This document shows, one piece after another, positions 30,880-41,394 of a stretch of 64,000 nt of DNA. Each line of letters starts with the position of its first letter. Position 1 is the stretch's first letter. Location: contig OX336338.1 of assembly GCA_946902875.1 (NCBI GenBank), positions 6,687,971 to 6,751,970 on the forward strand, given 5' to 3'. A model generated the notes under the pieces. It saw only the letters and a list, made by a program, of their open reading frames with translations, was not told the origin of the DNA and did no database searches. A program made the position numbers and the translations under genes. This DNA comes from Nematopogon swammerdamellus. Lineage: Eukaryota > Arthropoda > Insecta > Lepidoptera > Adelidae.

Positions 30880-31015
30880 CATAGGTGGCTGTGCCGAGAG
30901 ACCAATGGTGCAATCGACAGAGCCAAAATAACTACTCCTCGCGAAACCATCCTTAGTAAGGTGCCATGCCAGGAGATTTGCGGACTGTCTAGCCCGTTAA
31001 TACGACGCTATAAAA
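30880..31015 (-). pseudogene. LINE-B 3' end, minus strand
   Basis: Reverse-complement match to 16930-17070: 'gtaaaccagcataggtgg', 'aaggtgccatgccagg' and 'gactgtctagcccgttaat'. Contains only the last codons and 3' UTR. Confidence 0.55.
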
Positions 31016-31554
31016 CGACGAATAAATAAATAATTATTATTTAATATTTTGTAGCTATACTTTTTTTACTATGACAATTTAATAAAATAAAAAAAAAAAA
31101 AATTTCTCACTTGCTGAGTAAAGGCACCCACAGACGTGCATGCTATATATATGATAGATCGATTATTATGTGCATACTCGCACGCTTGCCGACCAGTAAG
31201 CGAGGTGCTGGCCGTCGAGCTGTACATAAGCTGTAAGTAAGCTAGCTAGCGATATTTGTTCCCTCCAAGGTGCTCGTGCATGATCAGCTACACATTCCAG
31301 ATGACCTTGCAAGCTCAATGACTTATGTGAATAAACAAAAAACTAACTTTTTGAGACAAGCGGTGATATAGAGAACAAAAACTTACGTTGTCTATCAACC
31401 AAGATCTTCGATCATAAAAATTCCGTCTACGACCAAGAAACTTTTTGTTCTAGACAATGCTTTTAAAATAAGCTGTGTTTGCTCTTCAGTAAAAAAACTT
31501 ATGTTGTTATTACATGTTGACTTAAATACTTATATTTTCGCCATATCCCGTATT
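31016..31554. other. Unassigned stretch
   Basis: AT-rich start with (A)n and (AATAAAT)n-like text, then a more complex segment at 31110-31320. No gene recognised. Confidence 0.3.
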
Positions 31555-31830
31555 TTAAGGTTTCCGTAACTTAGGGGTACGGACACCTAAGACTACCCCG
31601 TCTGTCCGTCTGGTAATCCGTCTGTCCAGTCGTCCGTTCGTTTCCTGCCTCTAAAGATATATTTTGAACCGTAAAACTGGTTGTAGGTAGCCAGATGAAA
31701 TTTTCACAGAAAATGTGTTATTATGGCAGATATTCTAACCAAATACAAAAGGTAAAAAAATAGGGTTTCCCATTAAAAAAATGTGAGTGTTTTTTCAACG
31801 TGTTTTGCTTTTGCTCTAAAAACGGTAATT
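31555..31830 (-). repeat. Diverged GTGCGAGTC-family repeat
   Basis: Shows 'ggtttccgtaacttagg', a TCTGTCCG run, 'gtaggtagccagatgaaa' and 'tttcacagaaaatgtgtt' in family order, all diverged. Confidence 0.5.
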
Positions 31831-32429
31831 TTGATCTCTAACAGAAGAAGAAAGTATCTATGTAAGAAATATTATAATTTCATATGCACGCCCTACACAC
31901 GTACACGCCCAAATACAAATACATAATTTAAAGCATACATACATGATCATCCTCCCCTTTGGCTTCGCTGTAGTCGGGTAAAAATAAGAAACAGGCATTT
32001 TAATTGGGCATACCTACTTTCAGAACACCAACCGAGCTGGTTTCATGTTATGTTGTTGGTGATATTAACGATAAACCGATTTTACATTTACAAAATAAAT
32101 CGTTGCCAGTAAAATCGTCAGTAACAAGTGTCGTCTATCGAGACCTTATTTACGACCCTAGTATTTACGACATTATTATTACTTCGCTATTCGGATTTTT
32201 TGTAGGAGGTAAGTTTAAATTTGTCAAAATTCTGTCGTGAGTGCAACGCGACAAATTTTCATAGGTAATTATAAAATCGGCCGTAATGACGGAAACTGGA
32301 TCTGGACAATTAAACTGTATTATGTATGACTTTAGGTTGCGTGCGTGACCTTCTAGATGCGAAATTGCAAGACGACTGATTCGGTGATTGCTATAGTAAA
32401 TTATATTTTGAGGGTCATCTTAAGAGTTG
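31831..32429. other. Unassigned stretch with a 78-codon frame
   Basis: The plus frame at 32004-32240 (starts MGIPTFRTPTELVSCYVVGD and includes YDPSIYDIIITSLFGFF) looks mildly protein-like but matches no family I know and lacks supporting signals. Confidence 0.25.
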
Positions 32430-32590
32430 GCGCGGTAGCGGAGGGGAGGCGGAGGGGCGGGGGCGGGGCGGCGGCGGCGCGGCAGCCGCGGCGGAGGCTC
32501 CCTCTGGCGCGATGGCCGGGAGCTATGCTTCCGCTTGCCTGGGTCACAGAATAACTATCGTCCTGGGTCGCGGCCGAAGGCTCTCACCGG
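32430..32590. promoter_or_regulatory. GC-rich island with G-quadruplex motif
   Basis: A sharp GC peak in AT-rich DNA. G-runs at about 32442-32473 (gggg, gggg, ggggg, gggg with short spacers) meet the G-quadruplex pattern and include GGGGCGGGG boxes of the Sp1/KLF type. A 65-codon plus frame crosses it, but Arg/Ala/Gly-rich translation is expected from any GC-rich DNA. It may mark a promoter or 5' exon of a host gene. Confidence 0.3.
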
Positions 32591-32599
32591 AAGCTTGGT

Positions 32600-33369
32600 G
32601 ACATAATCTAGCTAGAGGCCTAGAGCAATTTGTATTCACATAAATGTTTTGACGTAGATTAGGACCTAGATTTCGAGTTGTATGAAATAACTATAGGGAA
32701 TTACGTATGAAATGATGAAAATGATTTCGTTAGGTATTTTCGACATGATGGTGGCTATGATAACCGTTGTTGGTGCGTTCTAAAAACTTGCCTTAGCGAT
32801 GGAATGTCAGGTGTCTACGGTCGCTATGACAACCTTATGCTCTTGGTAGCGATTTAACGAAAAAGCGTTTGTGTTAGTTACTACCATAAACCCGTATTTA
32901 ATAGCGAACGTGAACATATTGCTAATGTACCTGAATATATAATGGTACCTTAATCCAATTAGACATAAAGCATTTTTAAGTAAATTTCACGATTACAAAT
33001 GTTCTGAAAAAAAAAATATTTTTGGCAAAACCCGGTGCAGAGCGGGGATTGTTTTGGCTTGACATCACCTACTGAGCCACATCTCTTCGTCTGCGATGTC
33101 TTCACAAAATAACCCATGATTTTATGTTTTGGTCCAAGGTGAGTTGGGGATGAACAAATATAATATTTAACATCTCAATTTGGTATAGAACCTAGAATGA
33201 TTGGTTTGTCACAACTTGTACTCCTTGTCCCTGTTGGAACGTCACTTTCTTTCTTTTGGTCGTACCGGCCATACTGCACTGCGCTGACGGTAAACTTAGT
33301 GAAAGGTTATACAAAGACAAGTTGCTAAGCCGAGTCCAGTGCACAACCCTATTGTAAAAGCAATAATGC
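32600..33369. other. Unassigned stretch
   Basis: Moderate complexity without recognised coding frame or repeat. May be host unique sequence. Confidence 0.3.
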
Positions 33370-33450
33370 AACCGCGGGCGGCGGGGAGTAGGTACGTGTA
33401 AGTCGTCGCTGCAAACGACCGCGATCGCGCGACCGCAGCCGCCAACTTGT
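33370..33450. promoter_or_regulatory. Short GC-rich patch
   Basis: About 80 bp including 'gggcggcggggag' and the palindrome 'gcgatcgc'. Isolated CpG-rich DNA, function unknown. Confidence 0.2.
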
Positions 33451-33714
33451 TACATTTTAGAGGTCAGCCATATGTTGCCTACTACCTCCTACAAACAAAC
33501 GTGCGTGAGGCGTAACCTTGTCACCCAGTCATAAATTCTAAATTGTAATCCGCTTGTTTTATTGCCGATTATTTGGCGCTATTTCACATAGATACCTTTT
33601 ATTTGAGTTCGCCGCTGCTTCAATGGAGATATGGAGATATCGATATACAGTTTAAGTAACCTTTCGTTGAGAACGTACATAAGTAAGTGCCAGAAGCTAC
33701 CCCCCTGGTTGTAT

Positions 33715-34165
33715 TGTCTTGTATAGTTTATTGATCATTCGTACATATGGCAGTCAGACTGCACTCGAACTTGTCACAATTTGTTCTATCCGATTCGATT
33801 ACACCCACGAAGAAGAACCGACAAGAAACTTCGCAGGGAGTTTTTTTTTTACATATTTTTACAAGTATTTAGTGACTAGCCACATAATAACACCGCCCAT
33901 AGTCTATCGAAAACATAGCTGGAGAGCAAGATTAACAATTTTTCTGAGAGTTCTGACTACACAGACTTAATAATTAAGTTTTTTTTTTATCTTTAATAGT
34001 AATATAATATAGTAATATACACAATTTATAAATTAAAATTATTAAATAAAATTATTAAATAAAGAAAATCAGGTGTAAAAAGCCTTTGTCAAATTTTGAT
34101 AGGTTATTTATTTGTATCAACACATAATTATGTTAGTAATTGTCGCTGTATAGCAGCTAGTGTAG
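33715..34165 (+). repeat. Repeat with 'gaagaagaaccgacaag' block, copy 2
   Basis: Same orientation and order of blocks as 25939-26240. A T-run and about 150 bp of extra AT-rich DNA interrupt its end. Confidence 0.5.
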
Positions 34166-34344
34166 GTACTATTACCAAATCCTACTCGATGTTGAACTGT
34201 TTCAGATTTTTTTTCTTTGTAATAACTGCACGCACATAATTGCCTTTAACTTCCGGTGCCATATATATTGAGATTCCAACATGCCCCGAAAGAACAAGGA
34301 CGTAATCAGCAATATGTGATAGATATTAATTAGGTGCTCCTTTT

Positions 34345-34660
34345 TACCCGACTAAGATATTTTTGCTGCGTATGCATTAATTTTATGTAAGTTAGTTTGT
34401 TAGAGCCTTACTTAACCGATTTCAACAAAATGAGGCATTTTTGGATTCTTCTCGACACGAGTGTTATGGTCTTGGTTTTTTTTAAATAAAAATGGCGGCT
34501 GCCAGGAGCCATATTGTGAAACTTCGATTTTTTTTTTCAAAACCCTTATTGAATAATCATTGTCAAGAGCTGGATAAGAGCAAAAATATACCATATTTAA
34601 TGGTTTAAAACTAAAAGAAAAAAAAATTAACATTTTATGAAACCCGACTACAAAAAATAA
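34345..34660. repeat. 'acccgacta'-bounded repeat
   Basis: Begins 'ttacccgactaagata' and ends 'gaaacccgactacaaa'. Internal 'aaatgaggcatttttgg' and 'attcttctcgacacg' recur in diverged form at 38425-38560. Probably a non-autonomous element; class unknown. Confidence 0.4.
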
Positions 34661-34683
34661 TTCAAATAGCAAGTAAAGTTGAA

Positions 34684-34958
34684 ATATTCATTTTTAAGTT
34701 GACGGATTAACAGTAGGTTTAAAGACTTACATAAGTCGACGTTTCGCCCGCTACGTCACGGGCTTCATCAGGAACTGCGGGAGTTCCTGGAGCCGACGTC
34801 TGGTGTCCGTTGTACCAGACGTCAAACTACAACGGACACCAGACGTCGGCTCCAGGAACTCCCGCAGTTCCTGATGAAGCCCGTGACGTAGCGGGCGAAA
34901 CGTCGACTTATGTAAGTCTTTAAACCTACTGTTAATCCGTCAACTTAAAAATGAATAT
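34684..34958. mobile_element. Perfect 131-bp inverted repeat with hammerhead-like cores
   Basis: Arms 34684-34814 and 34828-34958 are identical as reverse complements over all 131 bases, separated by a 13-bp loop (ccagacgtcaaac). Each arm carries 'cctgatgaagcccg', an 8-base loop, 'cgggcgaaacgtcg'. That is the hammerhead ribozyme order CTGATGA, stem II, GAAAC, GTC. Penelope-like elements carry such motifs in their terminal repeats, often inverted. One extra A after CTGATGA and no clear canonical stem I mean catalysis is uncertain. Confidence 0.65.
34871..34905 (+). ncRNA. Hammerhead-ribozyme-like motif, plus-strand copy
   Basis: CTGATGA at 34871-34877, stem II GCCCG/CGGGC (34879-34883 with 34892-34896), GAAAC at 34897-34901, then GTC at 34902-34904 (with the preceding C, ACGTC). 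A hairpin 'ggaactcccgcagttcc' overlaps the upstream side. The self-complementary ACGT in AAACGTC would allow the very short stem III reported for Penelope-type dimeric hammerheads. The minus-strand twin is at 34738-34771. The extra A at 34878 departs from the consensus. Confidence 0.4.
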
Positions 34959-35165
34959 AATTAATAACAGTGTAAACTTAAAAACATTAGTAAAGTTTAA
35001 ATGCTGTAGTCGGCCGTTTTGAAGAATTCAGGAAGACAGGAAGCCCGACTACTGAATTTTCGATTAATGTTCCTTGTTATTTCATTAGTTTTTCGCAGTC
35101 GGGATTTTATAAAATTACGTTATTATTATAATTAATTAATTATTTTATGTATACAACGCAGATAA
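34959..35165. other. Unassigned spacer with CCCGACT/AGTCGGG pair
   Basis: 'gcccgactactgaatt' near 35043 and 'cgcagtcgggatttta' near 35095 form a small inverted pair, related to the repeat at 34345-34660. Confidence 0.3.
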
Positions 35166-35350
35166 GGCCGTGCTTGCAGCGTTGCTCGCATCTGCTGGAG
35201 GGCTCAGCTCATTACTAAGTTGCGCCGCTGGGATGAATCTAACGTCGAGTTCGTGTCGAGTTCGAGTCGCGCGACTGGTTGGCGACCCTGAAGTTTCCCG
35301 CGGTCAAGAACCACTGCAACGCGACGCGGCCGTGCGATTTTCAACATTTA
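35166..35350 (+). pseudogene. LINE-A fragment, plus strand
   Basis: Encodes RVARLVGDPEVSRGQEPLQ, closely matching the RLVGDPEVSCDLEPLQ segment downstream of the RT in LINE-A at 4.9 kb. Flanking codons are scrambled. A short decayed copy. Confidence 0.6.
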
Positions 35351-35693
35351 CACTACGCACACCGGTCGGGAATTACCCGGGGTACGCATGCATGGTAAGG
35401 CATGGTTGACCATTGACCTGTCGTGAGTGCGTAACAATAGCTGCTTCACTCACTCACCCTCATTCGGGTAGATAATCATGATGTTACATTAAAACAACCA
35501 AGCACGCTGCACGAAGGAAGGACCTGCTAGGTCGGCATGGCATTGACACAAATGTTGGCACCTAGATACCGGCATAGTTATACTTACAATCCGATGGAAT
35601 AATTTATGCTATTTATGGTCTCACCTGTTGTGTTGCTCTGCAACAAAGTCATCTCCCGTCACACTCAAAAAGTATAGCGTTGTCATTGTTATT
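35351..35693. other. Unassigned stretch
   Basis: No gene or repeat recognised. Confidence 0.3.
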
Positions 35694-35697
35694 TTAA

Positions 35698-36238
35698 TAT
35701 TTTTGTGGTAGTGCTACCTATATAAGGTCTTTCAATAGTAGGTAACGATACGCTAAGGGGTGTATGTGTATCACATACTGATCACGTTCCCATACCAATT
35801 TTATTTACGATAAAAAAAAACATACTTATTAAGGTGAAATACGCGCACTTCACGTATTAGATTTTAGGAGTGAGTAGGTTTTTTATATCGTAAAAAAAAA
35901 TTTGTATAGGAACGTGATGATCAGTATCTGATACACATACACCCCTTAGCGTATCGTTACCTACTAATGAAAAACCTTACACACGGTGTTGCAGTTGCCC
36001 CCGTAATATTTTAACTGACATAAGGGGGTTATTCTATATGTAAAACTAAACAATTTCTGTGGCGATATTTTTCCATACAAATTACCTATTCTCAAAATGT
36101 ATGGAGAAGAAAACAATTTTTTTTCTTCAAATAAAAAATTCGTAGAACAAAAGTTGTTCTATTTCGCGTACAGAATCACCCCCTTTCGGGTTTTACGGTT
36201 GGGGTTGCAACACCGTATACAACACTACCACAAAAATA
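35698..36238. mobile_element. Multi-arm foldback element flanked by TTAA
   Basis: Outer inverted ends 'tatttttgtggtagtg' and 'cactaccacaaaaata' are each flanked by TTAA (35694-35697 and 36239-36242). A second pair, 'gtaggtaacgatacgc' with 'aggggtgtatgtgtatca' and its complement, spans 35733-35976. A third pair joins 'cacggtgttgcag' near 35972 to 'gttgcaacaccgt' near 36205. So it is a foldback built from several nested hairpins. TTAA flanks recall piggyBac insertions, but the terminal bases are not the usual piggyBac type. Confidence 0.6.
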
Positions 36239-36329
36239 TTAAACATGTCGAGCCGAGTCCTCTTAGCTCGAAAAACAAACGAAAATGTCACCCCGCCTAT
36301 CCGGCCTCTGATAGGCCATATTTAAATTA

Positions 36330-36480
36330 TATAATAGAAAATAAACTCTTTATTGCACACAATATAAAGAAGAACAGTGTACACGTAAAGAAACAAGTAA
36401 TACAGGAGAGCGCAAAGGCGGACTTATCACTGCGAGTTATTTATTCCAGTCAACTTTGGGTGATGAGGAACGAAATATAG
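36330..36480 (-). repeat. LINE-type 3' end, minus strand
   Basis: The blocks 'aataaactctttattgca', 'gagcgcaaaggcggac' and 'ttccagtcaactttggg' are in the order seen in lepidopteran LINE 3' ends. Low information beyond that. 36481-36892 downstream shows no recognisable feature. Confidence 0.35.
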
Positions 36481-36892
36481 AGAATGAACTATGGATATTG
36501 CAAGCGAAAGGGAGGAGGAATACTGGACCGATATGTTGATCATGCACCAAGAATTCAAAATCGTCATGCAACAGACAGAGGCGAAATATAGTTGTGGTTA
36601 TGAAAATCATGGCTAAGTAATTCACGTTTAGGTACCTACCTATATCAGTAGTATGTTTGTAGAGGCAAGTGGGCCACTCACGATGGTTTATCGCTTGAAT
36701 GTTACATTTGAATGTTTTTTATTATATTTTATAAGTCATTATATTTTTCGTACTTAATCGTAAACACAAGCTGCTTATTTTTTTTTATTTTTCTAATCCT
36801 ATTCGACGAAATGTTTTTGTCTCTCTTAAATTCTACTTAGCTTTCCCTAATCTAAAATATTAAAATCGTAAATGACTTAATTTGAGCATTTG

Positions 36893-37160
36893 TTTTTATG
36901 GAAAATGACACTTTTCGCTACATCACCTACAACATCCGTGATTTCAGCCCATAACACCCAGTAGAACTAGGTGCCATGTCTGATTACCTTCGGTCGTGCC
37001 AGCTACAATGAACTAGACGGAGCCGGCCACTTCGACCGACCTTTCACTGAGGTGAGAATAGGGTGCCGTGTCGGTCAGCCTTCAACCAACGGTCGAACTT
37101 TCACCCTTCCAAGTTCTGACCGAGTCCAGGTGTGCTTAAGATCACGAATTAAGCTAGCGA
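36893..37160 (-). mobile_element. SINE-X, diverged copy
   Basis: Minus strand: decayed A-box/5S region ('gactcggtcagaacttgg'), body with about 60 bp deleted, then 'ttatgggctgaaatcacgg' and the A-tail. Degenerate, with several short deletions. Confidence 0.6.
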
Positions 37161-37164
37161 GGGT

Positions 37165-37460
37165 TAAAAAAACCAGCCAAGTGCGAGTCGCACAGGTACA
37201 CCGAGGTTTCCGCACCACAAAAAAAATTTGAAATAAAACGTTTCTTGTATGGGTACCCCCCTAAATTTTTTTACTTTTTATATTTTTTATTATTACACTA
37301 TTTCTATTTTTTGTTATCCGGCATAATAACACATATTCTGTGACAATTCCAACCGGCTAGCTATTACGGTTCCAAAAATACATCCATCGGACGGACGGAC
37401 GGACACGCAGACAGCGTAGTAATAGGCTTCCGTTCTTGGTACGGAAACCTAAAAATTTAC
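37165..37460 (+). repeat. GTGCGAGTC repeat, plus strand
   Basis: Starts 'agccaagtgcgagtcg', has 'aaacgtttcttgtatggg', 'cataataacacatattc' and a GGAC run. Ends 'cggaaacctaaaaatt'. Confidence 0.6.
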
Positions 37461-37480
37461 ATTCAATACCCTTGCAGTAA

Positions 37481-37807
37481 TTTTTTTTTTTTTTTTATGG
37501 AAACTGACACGGTTGGCTACATCACCTACAACATCCGTGATGTCAGCCCATAACACCGGGTGAACTTGGTGCCACGTCAGCCTTCCCTTCGATCGTGCCG
37601 GCTACACTGAACTGGACGGAAAACACAAACTATTTACATAGCCGTTTCGACCGACCTTTCATTCAGTGCGGTGGTACCAACCCGGGCGGGTTAAACCCTA
37701 CCACCTAGTAATATAAGAAGGGAGTCATATCCCTTAGTCGCCTTTTACGACATACACGGGGAGAGATGCAGTGGGGCTATTCTTTTAAAGTACCGGCCCC
37801 ACACGGT
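37481..37807 (-). mobile_element. Hybrid SINE: SINE-Y head on SINE-X tail, second copy
   Basis: Same arrangement and same junction ('actaagggatatgactcc', then 'cttcttatattactagg') as 20375-20700. Here the 5' end is complete, 'accgtgtggggccgg', and the tail has a 16-base A run. This copy is the reference for the hybrid. Confidence 0.8.
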
Positions 37808-38621
37808 ACAAATTGACCATGAGAATCCCTGTTTTATACAGGGCATGTACAAAGAGCAGCAATCGTGACTGTGCAGATGAATGCAATTGCGTTGCACGTG
37901 CATACTATATGCATCAACTGGTATGTTCACCAACTTGCCAGCCTGCGTCTCGCGTCATTTTGTTGCAAATGACTTTATAGTTACACTACCTTGTCCGAGT
38001 CCTTTGTGTTCATATTTTTATAGCAACAATTTCGTGCAAGATGATGGCTTATTTTAATGGTCGTAAGCGTCAGTGACTCTATGATATTATCTTCACTCAG
38101 CAACACGAACGGCCGAGATCTCGTGATTTTGTCGGCTTTGTTAAGTCATCGCTGAACAAGTTGGCGGTTCGTAAGTGCGGATGGAATTTTAATAAATTTT
38201 ATTAATAAGAAATTTCAATACACATTCTCAGCTAATTTATGGCCTACGTCTGCAACTAGGTGTACCTAACCTACCTTCTATATCATCGATACCTTATCCT
38301 TCTGTCTCTAATGGTCTCTTACAGAGTGGGAGATCTTCATCGCGTATCATTTGAGGACAGCTAACGCGTTCTTTAATGCTTCGTTTTGTAACACTTTCTC
38401 GAAAATGTAAAAAAATCTAGAAAATGTTTCTAGAAAAACAGCCTAAACTGCCTAGCCGATTTCCGACAAATGAGGAATTTTGGATTCGTCTCGAGAACTC
38501 CGCGTGTCAGGCTAGATATTATATTTTTTTTCTGAAACTTATTCGCGCAGTCGGGTAAAAATAAGTGCAAATAACAGTTCAGCGTAATCAACGGTGTTAA
38601 CATCATGAATATTTATTAGAA
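37808..38621. other. Unassigned stretch
   Basis: Moderately complex sequence. 38425-38560 is a diverged relative of the 'acccgacta' repeat at 34345-34660. No gene recognised. Confidence 0.3.
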
Positions 38622-40213
38622 TACTAGCTGTTGCTAGTTCATATTACAATTCAAAAGAAGAAAACGATGGCGAGGCCGAAGGCCGAGCTCGGTTCAGGTA
38701 AATGATAAACTTTCTCGAAGAAAGTAATAAAAAGCGAGGCCGAAGGAGGAGCTGCATTCTGGAAGACATTAACCTTCCCGAAAAAGTTAAGTAACGAAAG
38801 GCGATTCCGAGGGCCGAGCTGCGTTCAAGATGACGACAAACCTTCTCGAAGTAAGTAAGTGCGAGACTAAGGGCGAGACCGAAGGTGAAGCTGTGTTCTG
38901 GAATAAGATAAACCGTCTTGAAGAAAGTAAGTAACTAAGGGCGAGGCTGAAGGCTGAGCTGTATTCTGGAAGACGATAAACCTTCTGGAAAGGAGAGAGA
39001 GAGGACAAAGGCGTTCAGGTAAACGATAAATCTTCTTCCGCCCTCTAGCTTAGCCCTTAAAATGGCTTGCTTTCTTTGATGGATTATAAGCTCGGCCTTC
39101 GCCCTCGCACTTTGTTACTTACTAGTACTTTACTTTAGACTAAACGGTTCTGGGTTTACCTTAAACCGTCTATTAAAAAAAAATCATTTTAACTCATGCA
39201 TAACCGAGGATCGATTTGTCCACTACTTCCTCAAGTAAAATATCAGCATAACCATTCATCGGGGCAACGCTCAGGATCAGGATAAGGCGCAGCCAGGGTT
39301 CGGATGGTGTAGGATTTTTTTATGTTATTTAGATGTATTATGGCATAGACTTACATTTAGTTAATGAGGCTCTTTGAAATTGTTTACCTGATTATATTGA
39401 CAGACGTTATAACATGCGTGTGTGTATAAGACGTAGTTCGTTCGATCCCTCCCACTTGAACAATTTTAGGTTAAAGTCCAAGTGCTATTGAATTTGTTCA
39501 AAAACTGTCCGCCGTGAATTGAAAGTGCGGCTTTGAGTGCTGCGGGGCACTTAGCGAGCGAGATTCAATTACACAACTCCCCCGTTTTACGCTTTTGCTT
39601 CTATAACTGGCGAACGACCTCAAATTCAGCGGCTGCTGTACGGGAACTTCCGCTGAAAGCTTGAGACGATGCATAAAGTGAATTATTCTATACTAAATAA
39701 AAAAAACATATCTTTTGTGCTTTGCTTTTTTTTCTCTTTTCGACTTTGCATCTATCTAATGAAATATAAAGCGGCTACAGGCTTAGTACTAACATGTATA
39801 TGCATATAATAAAATCGTAGCCGAGCTTCGTTCGCGTAAACGATATTATATTTTATCAAAGAAAGCAAGTCATTAAGGGCGAGGCCCGAGGGCGGAAGAA
39901 AGTATATCGTTTATCTGTACGCGGCTCGGCCTTCGGCCTCGCCCATAGTTATTTACTTTCTTCAAGAAGGTTTACCTTCTTCCTGAACGCAGTTCGGCCT
40001 TCGGCCTCGCCGTTAGTTAGTTACTTTCATCGAGACAGAATATCGTTAACGTGAACGCAGCCCCGCCTTCGGCCTTGCATTTAGTTATTTAGTTTCTTCG
40101 AGAAGGTTTATGGTTTACCTGAACCCAGCTTGGCCTTCGGATTTTTCATTAGTTACTTACTTTCTTCTTTTGAAATATGAATTTCACGCAAGCGAACCCA
40201 GGCAACAGCTAGT
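38622..40213. mobile_element. Foldback element with tandem-array arms and 0.7-kb core
   Basis: Terminal 'actagctgttgc' at 38622 mirrors 'gcaacagctagt' at 40202-40213. The left arm has forward units (gaggccgaaggccgag) at 38662-39030 and an inversion junction at 39028-39075. The right side has the mirrored junction at 39840-39900 ('aagtcattaagggcgagg') and reverse units to about 40180. The core, 39125-39800, is single-copy in this window and non-coding. The layout resembles FB-type foldback transposons. Confidence 0.65.
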
Positions 40214-40894
40214 ATAAAAATAAAATATAAAAAACTTTTAGGTTTTGAAGGTGTTTCACGCGGGTTACTATCCCTTTCTTGAACGCGTGCCGCGCGTTAC
40301 CGCTGCTGTCTGCCCGCGCACCCCGTGCGAGCATCCTTTGTTCCAAATCAGTGCTTTGTTCACAAGAATGAGATTATCTCTATACGGTTACAAAATTGTT
40401 TTCTTGCCTTGTACTAAATGAACTTAAACTAATCTAACTGCACTTAGCATTGTTCAAGACTCCTGAAAGCACGGAACACAAATTTTTGCGAACTGTTTCA
40501 GTCCTCTGCAGAACACGGAAATTTCGCAAAGATACATATTATTTCCTCATTGCATGCTCTGGCGAGTTTCCACTATAACTTCACTAATATGGAACACATC
40601 TTAAAGATAATCCCAAAAGTCAAGGCACTTCTGGATCTAGACTACTCTAGGTAGAAGTATGCAGATGTTGGATTTTTTTGTATTGTCTAGTTGAAATTAA
40701 TAATATTTATTCATGATATTTTTTAGTTCATCCAATTAGTACAAACAGTGATTATAAAAAGTGTAAAACGGCCTGATTTTTTTTGTTCTAAAATTTATTC
40801 CGGCGTATTGTCATTCAGGCATGGTGATAATATGATGTAATTATTAAGTATGTCTGCAGTCCTGTTATCTTTTCTTCACAATATATTGTGTAAT
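40214..40894. other. Unassigned stretch
   Basis: No gene or repeat recognised. A GC-richer patch lies at 40285-40330. Confidence 0.3.
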
Positions 40895-41084
40895 TTAGTA
40901 TTCCGTCGCCCTAGACCTAGAGTCCAGGCCAGATCGGGTATGTGTTCAAAACATGTCAAGTGCCGTTCCCTTAACCGACGAGCGTGTATGAAGAACATAA
41001 TATGAGAGTGGAAGAGGCGGCAGATGTGTGTCAGGATCGTGGCACGTGGAGATCTGTTGTCTTCTTCCCCGTATCCGAGGGACC
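40895..41084 (+). pseudogene. RTE-like C-terminal scrap
   Basis: The plus frame reads HNMRVEEAADVCQDRGTWRS, which resembles the last part of RTE-type proteins (an AxDRxxWR pattern before the tail). It abuts a LINE-B fragment of opposite orientation. Confidence 0.35.
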
Positions 41085-41390
41085 GATGCGATGGTGCAGT
41101 CGACAGAGCCAAAAGCACCTATCCTCGCCAAACCATGCTCAGAGAGGCGATGGAGAGGCGCCATGCCAGCATATTTGCGGAATGTTGCTAGGCTGTCTAG
41201 CCTGTTAATACGACTTTTGATACACCCAGGTTAACGGATTTGGGAAAAACACTCGCCGGAAGACCCACCCTAACGGTGCGACAAAGAAAGGATATTGAGA
41301 ACCGATGGGTTCTCAAAAGCCCAATGTCAACAACAAAATGGTGTTCACTAAGATGAGTGCTGCGAAGATAGTTTGAATTGCAAGGAATAA
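41085..41390 (-). pseudogene. LINE-B 3' fragment, minus strand
   Basis: Matches the reverse complement of 16780-17060, including 'gacattgggctt', 'tctttgtcgcaccg' and 'cgccggaagac'-side text. Frameshifts and rearranged segments are visible. It lies head to tail with the decayed LINE-A copy at 41395. Confidence 0.6.
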
Positions 41391-41394
41391 AAGA

